Part shown: positions 57,953 through 64,000 of the stretch, one piece after another
Layout of the letters: each line of letters begins with the position of its first letter
Position numbering within the stretch: position 1 is the stretch's first letter
Assembly: GCA_951213105.1 (NCBI GenBank)
Contig: OX578137.1
Coordinates: 74,058,104 to 74,122,103, forward strand
Direction of reading: 5' to 3'
DNA: 64,000 nucleotides
From: Amaurobius ferox
Taxonomy: Eukaryota; Arthropoda; Arachnida; Araneae; Amaurobiidae
The notes under the pieces: model-generated
Seen by the model: only the letters and a program-made list of their open reading frames with translations
Databases searched by the model: none
What the model was told of the DNA's origin: nothing
Program-made: the position numbers and the translations under genes

Positions 57953-60768
57953 TATTCGAAAGCAAAATAATATATAATTATAAAAAATGTAATATGAAAA
58001 TGTTATGTGCGAAAACGCAAAATATGTTATATTAGTGTAACGGTAATGAAGGCATTAAATGTATAATTTTAAAAATTTAATAATTAAATAAAGGTATTTT
58101 TGTAAAATAAATATGAGGATAATATATTTGTAAAATTAATATGAGGATAATACTTTTGTAAAATAAATATAAGGATTTTGTAAATATGAGCTTAAAACAA
58201 AAATATAGGTAATAAATAAACATTTATGTATGGATACATGTATGGATACTTATGAATAGAGCAATAAATATCAGAAAAAATATGTAGAAGTGGAAAATAA
58301 TACATACAATACCCCTCAGTGTTCTAAAATAAAATAAACTAAGGTGTTAGAAGAAAGAAGGAGAGAGATAATTAAATTTCACTTACTTGCAATTGGTCTT
58401 GCTTGAAAACGAAAGGTGGTAACAGTCAGTAAAGGACATCAAAATTTTATCAAGTCTTTATATAATGGCAGGCATGGAATGGAATTCCTCAAGATATATT
58501 GTCTTTTTTTTTTTCCTTTTCTTGTACAGGTCTTGAAAAAAATAGTATAACATAATTAATAAAATTCAAAATAAAGTCATGGAACATGGTAAATGCAAGT
58601 ACAGGATATTCAAAATCATAAAATTATTAATTAATAGTTTATAAAAAGCTGACAGAATAAAAGCAAAATCATAAATAAATAAATAAATAAATGTGTGAAG
58701 TCAAAATAAACACTCACAGCTGATATAAATAATAATTAGTAAATTAATAAATATATATTGCATAAATAGTGTATACAGACCTTTTACGAAAACACGCAAT
58801 CTAAAAAAACAAAATAAAAGTTAATTACATAAATGGATTAATAAACTGGAAGAAGTAGGATTAATGTCCCAGCCTTCACAGTCAGCGTAACAGCTCCATA
58901 TATGGCCATTGTACGGCGAAAGCTAGTCACCTTCAAAATAAATAGCCAGGCTAAAAATAAACATCGGAGAAAATCTCCCCTGCATAGTACGAGAATAATA
59001 CAAAAAAAGTTCTAGTGTAAGCATACAATCAATGTATCAAAATTTAAAATTATAATTGCAGGCAATTATAGTTATGTAAAAATACCGGCCGGTATATAAA
59101 AATAAAATACATTAGGAAAAGACATTGATTTGTATGTAAATGATAAATGATTGAGTTATTAATAAATTATTGCAGTAATTGAACATCACAGTAAATAAAA
59201 AAAGAAATAACAGATAAAATTAAATATGAAAGAATTATATTTAAATAAATAAATATGTAAAGTTATGCTGAAACGGGAACATAAAGTCAGTTATATCAAT
59301 AACATAACAAAAGCATGGTATATTTATAATACTACACATAAAATAATATATCACGCGTTGTTGCAACAAGGTATAAATAAATCCAATGAATTAAGAGTAC
59401 ATGAAATTAAAATCATGGGTATTCAACAGTCAGATCTGTGTTAAGGTCATAAGATAATAATAATAATAAAAAAAATATATATATATATCAAATTAAATAG
59501 AATTAATAACAACATATGTAAAATAAATATATAATATGATACACATAAAATATAACTGTAATTAAATTCCTTAAAAGGATACACGTAAAACCTCTCACTT
59601 CAATGTTGAGCGTAAGCCGTCAAGATCGGACAATACAAAGCCAGAAAATCCCACGTCAATGAGAGCGTACAATCACCACCGGACACTCTAAAGCCCGCGC
59701 TTGGTAGATAGGATACCGCCAAAAAGCAAACGATTACGATTATGTGGGCAGAAAAGGGAATTGAAAGTTAGCAATCTTATGTAACGTTACGTGCTTCGGG
59801 GGGTCGAGGCGCAGAAAATCGCCATGCATGACCGATTGTCGCAGTTGTCATAGAAACGCGTTGAGAAGAAAAGAGGAAAGCTACGGGTCAAGCAAATTTT
59901 TTCTTTTTTTTTCTTTTCTCCCCTTTCTCCCGCTCAGTTTTGTTTCGCACGAAAGGGCAGCCGAAGAGGAAATTTAAAGTGCATACTTGTTATTGTGGAG
60001 ATGCATTGTATTTTAGAGTAGCGAAATGAGTATATATATTTGATATTTTAAATGCCGAGATGTAATATGATAGATATGATGTGCAAAATACCCATGGTTG
60101 ATACACGCTTAAACAGTTATATAACATGTATGTGTATTACTAAATAAGAATTGTGTACAAATAAAAATTGTGTAAAAAAATATTTACATCTGTAAAAATA
60201 AGAAATCAAGGTAATGAATTGCGTATATTTTAATGTAATGTTGTGAACTTGTATATAAATAGAAATGCAAATAACAATTATGATATAGTCTTCATTTGAA
60301 GTGTACAATAGACTGTACTAAGCAACATAATAACAATACAGCTATTGAAGTACCAGGTCTGTGAAAATGATATCACAGAACAATGATTATTATCACAGAA
60401 CAATGTATTTTATACAGAACATTATTCAGTATTATAATGACTATGTGGTTCAAATCAATAGTGTGCCTTCCCACAGATAATAGTGTGCCTTCCAGGTGAC
60501 AATTATGTGTCTTCCGTGCTGATGATATACTTCCATGTGACAATATTATGTTTTACGTGATGATGATATACTTCCAATGTGACAATAGTGAATTTTACGT
60601 GATGGTGATATACTTCTAATCTTACAATTGTGTGTCTTACATGCGGTGATCTGCATTTCTGTGACAGATATATGTGCAGTGGATCAAAGCAACATTTCCA
60701 CAGTGGACGCAATGTGTATACATATGTGTTCAGTGCGATGTTTACTGTGTGTTGAAGTTTTCTCTCTG
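57953..60768 (+). other. Long noncoding 3' region of the gypsy element
   Basis: 2.8 kb without any frame above about 105 codons on either strand, so no env. It has AT-rich direct repeats with GTAAAATAAATATGAGGAT (58090-58190), a more GC-balanced patch (59580-59880, with GCTTCGGGGGGTCGAGGCG), duplicated TATCACAGAACAATG (60371 and 60391), and an imperfect ~50-base array (60460-60650; GTGACAATA, TTTTACGTGATG, GATATACTTCC) just before the polypurine tract. It could be a decayed third gene, regulatory or packaging sequence, or captured DNA. Confidence 0.7.
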
Positions 60769-60783
60769 CAAGGGGGGATATCA
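60769..60783 (+). promoter_or_regulatory. Polypurine tract
   Basis: CAAGGGGGGATATCA directly before the 3' LTR: a G6 purine run suited to prime plus-strand DNA synthesis. Confidence 0.8.
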
Positions 60784-61626
60784 TGTAACACAATATTTGT
60801 ATTACATGTTTCCACCCCAATTACAAATGCCAACCTAAATAATGAACTATCTAAATGCTGCAGAGGGAGCCAATCACAACAAATGCATATATAAACAGTG
60901 GTCATCCCCGTCTGCAGCAACAGCGAATGGTAGATGTGGTAGGGAATGAATGGGGGAAAGAAAAAGCGCCCCAATGCCGTATTCAAAAAAACTCCAGTCG
61001 ACTTAAAACTTTCGAACGAGTCAGCATCATGTTTTCTTGGGTTTGTGAGAAGTGTCTATAGAATGTGAGCAACAAAATGGTAGCGAGTGCAGTTAGATGT
61101 GTAACGGTTTTCCGACATCATTAAAAGAGCACGAATATGCACGTAACACAAAGAGAAAAGGTAACCAACTTTCAATTGTCACTATTAGCACGGAAGGCAC
61201 ACCTTTAACGATTATTAAAATTAATTGACTACCAGTTCGTAGGAGTAGACCATATGAACGAGTTCGTAATATTGAACTATAAGAACTATTCTTTATCGAT
61301 TGTTTAAAGGAAACTGTTTTTAAGAAATTTAAGTCAAAGTTATTATGTGTGTAAATATATATATAGATATTAATGTAATATTGTCAGTATTATGTGTCTT
61401 TTAATAATTGATTTAATTATAGCATAGTTACTCCAGATATAATAGATATCTATTAAGTAAAATATTAAAATAAATTGAGCAATTAAGCATGTGTATTTCT
61501 TTATGTTTTGTGTGTTCGTTTTCCGAGCTTGAGAACCGGGAGCTTACATGCTCCACCCTTAGTGGCGGCATCATAGGTAAGTCCTATACAGGTAATTTTT
61601 GATAAGGACAATTTTACCTTATGACA
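60784..61626 (+). repeat. 3' LTR (843 bp)
   Basis: Identical in reading to the 5' LTR, TGTAACACAATATT to ACCTTATGACA. Followed by the CACAC target duplication. Confidence 0.97.
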
Positions 61627-61786
61627 CACACGTCAGACAGCTTTGAGCGTGAATGGGAGTTGTGGACACAACGCGCCCTCTGCACCATCATGCGTTCGTT
61701 TGCGCCTATGCTTTCCTATGTGAAATAGTCTTCTTATCCTATTCCCTACCTTCCCACCAAATATTGATGATGAATTCAGATACACC

Positions 61787-61789
<3 letters not shown>

Positions 61790-61839
<50 letters not shown>

Positions 61840-62115
61840 TATATATATATATATATATATATACAAAGGACTAGTTGCTCATCCAGTGAAGGTCTTCATA
61901 AGCTATATACAGGTCATTGTGGTCTAAAGGACTAGTTGCTCATCCAGTATGAAGGTCTTCATAAGCTATATACAGGTCATTGTGGTCTAAAGGACTAGTT
62001 GCTCATCCGGTGAAGGTCTTCATATTATCATTGGACTTTTCTTTTTTAACGGTCTTGTGATAATTGTTATTGTCCGGGGGTTGGCTTCAGCCAGGGCTGG
62101 CGTCAGCCAGGGCTG

Positions 62116-62150
<35 letters not shown>
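61790..62150. repeat. Inter-arm spacer: (TA)n, 61/63-bp tandem repeat, (TA)n
   Basis: A TA tract (61790-61861), then AAAGGACTAGTTGCTCATCC units at 61865, 61926 and 61989 (spacing 61 and 63, the third partial), then GGCTTCAGCCAGGGCTGG with a near copy, and a second TA tract (62118-62150) that abuts the right arm. TA tracts lie at the mariner end and at the arm breakpoint. Confidence 0.9.
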
Positions 62151-62155
<5 letters not shown>

Positions 62156-62452
62156 CGTGGTTACCTGACCAGAAAATTTGGAGCTCAATGGATTGGTCGC
62201 CGTGGATCGGTCTGTTGGCCACCACGGTCCCCGGATTTTGCTTCAATCGACTTCTTTGTATAGAGTGCGATGAAAAACATGGTGTACGAGACCCTTTTTG
62301 CCAGTGCTATGGACCTTGTAGAACGCATATTGGTTGTCACCGCAAACATCCGGAAATGCCGTTCATATTCTAGAAAGTCCGGTTGTCCCATGCAATGTCG
62401 TTGTGAGGCATGTACTCTAGCAAATGGTCGGCATTTCGAACACCTCTTGTAA
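62151..62452 (+). pseudogene. mariner transposase C-terminal fragment, right arm
   Basis: Plus-strand reading RGYLTRKFGAQWIGRRGSVC, PPRSPDFASIDFFV, stop TAG at 62261-62263, AMKNMVYETLFASAMDLVER and CEACTLANGRHFEHLL with stop. It differs from the left-arm copy in a few residues (ETL for ETP; final L for M). The second catalytic Asp (QHDG) is cut off by the arm breakpoint. Confidence 0.85.
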
Positions 62453-63925
62453 GTATGTACAAACGATGCACAAATAAATGCTTATTTTCTTACAACTTTC
62501 TTGTTATGTCTTCTTTTCATCATTTAACCGGGCTCATGTTGTCCTACTACATGCTGTCTGCGCTCATGTTTTCCTATGTAAAATAGTCTTCTTTTCCTAT
62601 TCCCTACCTCCCCACCAAATATTGATGATGAAATCAGATACACCCTGTGTATATATACACACAGATATATATATATATATATATATATATGCATATATAT
62701 ATTTTTTCTCTGTTACTGTATTTCACCTCGATATATCTATAATCATAATTATTTCGTTGAAAACAATTATGCCTGAACTTCAAATTCACTGACTGTTCTT
62801 GAAATTTGTTTTGCTTATCATCTCTTCAAGTTACGAAATTTATCTCCCAAAAGCGAGTTTGTCATCTTCCTGCAATTTCCTGCTATTATTTTATGCTAAT
62901 TTCCGAAATTAACAGATTAACACATTAACTAATTAGTTCTCTAGAGGCAAAATACATTTTTTGGAATATTTATGGTCATTTTACCCAGACTTTTCCCGTA
63001 ACAAACGACTTATTTTCAAAAATTAATCATTCCGCGTTATTTCTGTTCCGTTCGCAATATGGTCTGATATTCATCACTAAATGAAATTTTTCTTTATTCT
63101 TCCTATTAACGGCGCACTATTTTCAATATCAGTTTCTTTTTATGGCCAGATATATTTTACCACTTGAGTCGTAGTTAATCGATTTTGACATTACGAGTTA
63201 TTCATTTTGTTCTGTAAGAGTGAATCTCATAATTCTTCTAGATTGAAGTACAGTGTGTTATTGATTAGTTGGAAGATCTTTTGGTATATATTTTCAGTTA
63301 CAGCTACAGGGCCAGTTCTTTCATTTGACATTTATTATGCTTTGCTTACGGAATTTAATATATGAAGTGAAGAGAAGCCTTTATTTTGTTTCTCATAGAG
63401 CAATGTAGAGTATGCATCGAAAATTATCGAGTCTCATATTTAGATGGAAATAGAAATGTATAGACCTTCTAAACAAATATCATGTTTTAAATACTTAGAA
63501 ATTGATTTATATGCATGAGTTTCTGTGTGTATCTGTGAGTGTTTCATACGGTGATAGGAGAAAGAATGTTCGAGATATTTTGCAGTCGAATGTATCGTGC
63601 TAAATCTTGAAATATTATTCGAAATTTTAGATTGATTTCTACAGAGGCTGTTTATACATTTTTAGAATAAATTTATAGCAACATAATTCAGATTTCAGGT
63701 AATAATATTTATATCTTAAATGTTCTATCTGATGGCCTTTTCTCTCAACTACCATTCTCCATCTTGATTTCTAAGAAAAGTGAGCTTTTATAAAAGTTAT
63801 GTGTTATTTTTTATTCCACTCCGCGTTTACAGTTTGAAAAGATTGATTGAGGAAATTTTAATTTTTAGAACAACAATGGAATGAGATTTTAAGATCAACT
63901 CGGGAATGTTCCTTGATACTTTCCT
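62151..63925 (-). repeat. Right arm of the long inverted duplication
   Basis: Reverse complement of 49983-51718. It begins inside the mariner transposase gene straight after a TA tract (62151), passes the mariner end (ACACCCTG to about 62647) and continues through 1.27 kb of the same flank as the left arm, including repeat C (about 63000-63305). It ends at 63925, where a mariner 5' piece is joined. Confidence 0.85.
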
Positions 63926-64000
63926 TTGAGCGTGAATGGGAGTTGTGGACACAACGCGCCCTCTGCACCATCATGCGTTCGTTTGCGCCTATGCTTTCGT
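63924..64000 (-). mobile_element. mariner 5' piece joined to the right arm (cut by window end)
   Basis: 63924-63998 equals 61641-61715 base for base (75 bases; CTTTGAGCGTGAATGGGAGT to CGCCTATGCTTTC). It is the 5' noncoding part of the same mariner in the same orientation. The arm and this piece overlap by two bases (CT), a microhomology joint. Confidence 0.8.

Larger units (their letters stand above)
51757..61631 (+). mobile_element. Complete Ty3/gypsy LTR retrotransposon with 5-bp target duplication
   Basis: Direct repeat CACAC at 51757-51761 and 61627-61631 flanks an element with 843-bp LTRs (TG...CA ends). Order: 5' LTR, leader with tandem repeats, gag (split), pol with protease, RT, RNase H and integrase in that order (Ty3/gypsy order), a noncoding 3' region of 2.8 kb, polypurine tract, 3' LTR. 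The LTRs look identical base for base, so the insertion is recent. No env-like frame and no chromodomain were seen. It lies within a mariner. Confidence 0.95.
51222..61789 (-). mobile_element. Internally deleted mariner element, host of the gypsy insertion
   Basis: Ends CAGGGTGTATCTGAATTCAT (51222) and its reverse complement (ending 61789) continue as inverted repeats of about 80 bases with few mismatches. TA dinucleotides lie on both sides within TA tracts. Without the gypsy insert the element is about 690 bases: a 5' noncoding part (61632-61789) joined to the second half of the transposase gene. It is therefore a deletion derivative. The transposase runs on the minus strand. Confidence 0.85.

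Noticed and set aside
60503..60820. env or accessory gene in the gypsy 3' region
   Set aside because: The frame is on the minus strand, built from the ~50-base imperfect repeats and without signal peptide or membrane segments in a coherent order.
49983..63925. Whole inverted repeat as one giant foldback transposon
   Set aside because: Arm ends do not coincide with the mariner ends and a mariner 5' piece is joined at a two-base microhomology, which fits rearrangement better than a mobile unit.

Overview
This is an AT-rich, intron-and-repeat style eukaryotic window with no bacterial features. Every recognisable coding sequence comes from a transposable element, and I find no cellular host gene that I can support. 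The mix of tRNA-derived SINEs, mariner and Tc1 elements, a Ty3/gypsy LTR retrotransposon and decayed reverse transcriptases (RTs) fits an arthropod. A spider or other chelicerate is my best guess, but that is inference and not proven by a host gene.

Layout. 1-3.1 kb: tail of a reverse transcriptase element, its conserved 3' box and a (TA)n tract, then small tandem repeats. 3.4-9 kb: two copies of an unnamed ~1.2 kb repeat and AT-rich sequence. 9.9-11 kb: broken gene of a multicopy, transposon-type protein family. 11.4-20 kb: copies of two unnamed repeat families, here called G (seven copies in the window) and H (hairpin-ended, often in tandem), plus a SINE. 20.2-21.4 kb: mariner relic with a SINE inserted in its DNA-binding domain. 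23-29.4 kb: family R, four tandem H copies, a LINE C-terminus, SINEs and a fold-back repeat. 29.4-34.3 kb: nothing recognised. 34.4-41 kb: G and H copies, a 42-bp minisatellite, a 30/180-bp higher-order minisatellite and a SINE with clean target duplications. 41.7-43 kb: second RT remnant with the same 3' box. 44.1-45.7 kb: decayed full-length Tc1 element. 45.8-49.9 kb: R copies and another retroelement relic.

50-64 kb is the most structured part. A ~1.75 kb segment (49983-51718) is repeated in inverted orientation at 62151-63925. Between the arms lies a deleted mariner (51222-61789), and inside that a complete Ty3/gypsy element (51757-61631) with identical 843-bp LTRs and a cacac target duplication. 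The gypsy element has gag, pol (protease, RT, RNase H, integrase), a long noncoding 3' region and a polypurine tract. A textbook slippery heptamer, TTTAAAC, sits directly at the gag stop codon in the phase needed for -1 frameshifting into pol. Gag itself is split by a second -1 step at an A8 run. That step may be a mutation, an assembly error or a second frameshift site.

The order of events that fits best: mariner insertion into a TA tract, mariner internal deletion, inverted duplication, and very recent gypsy insertion.
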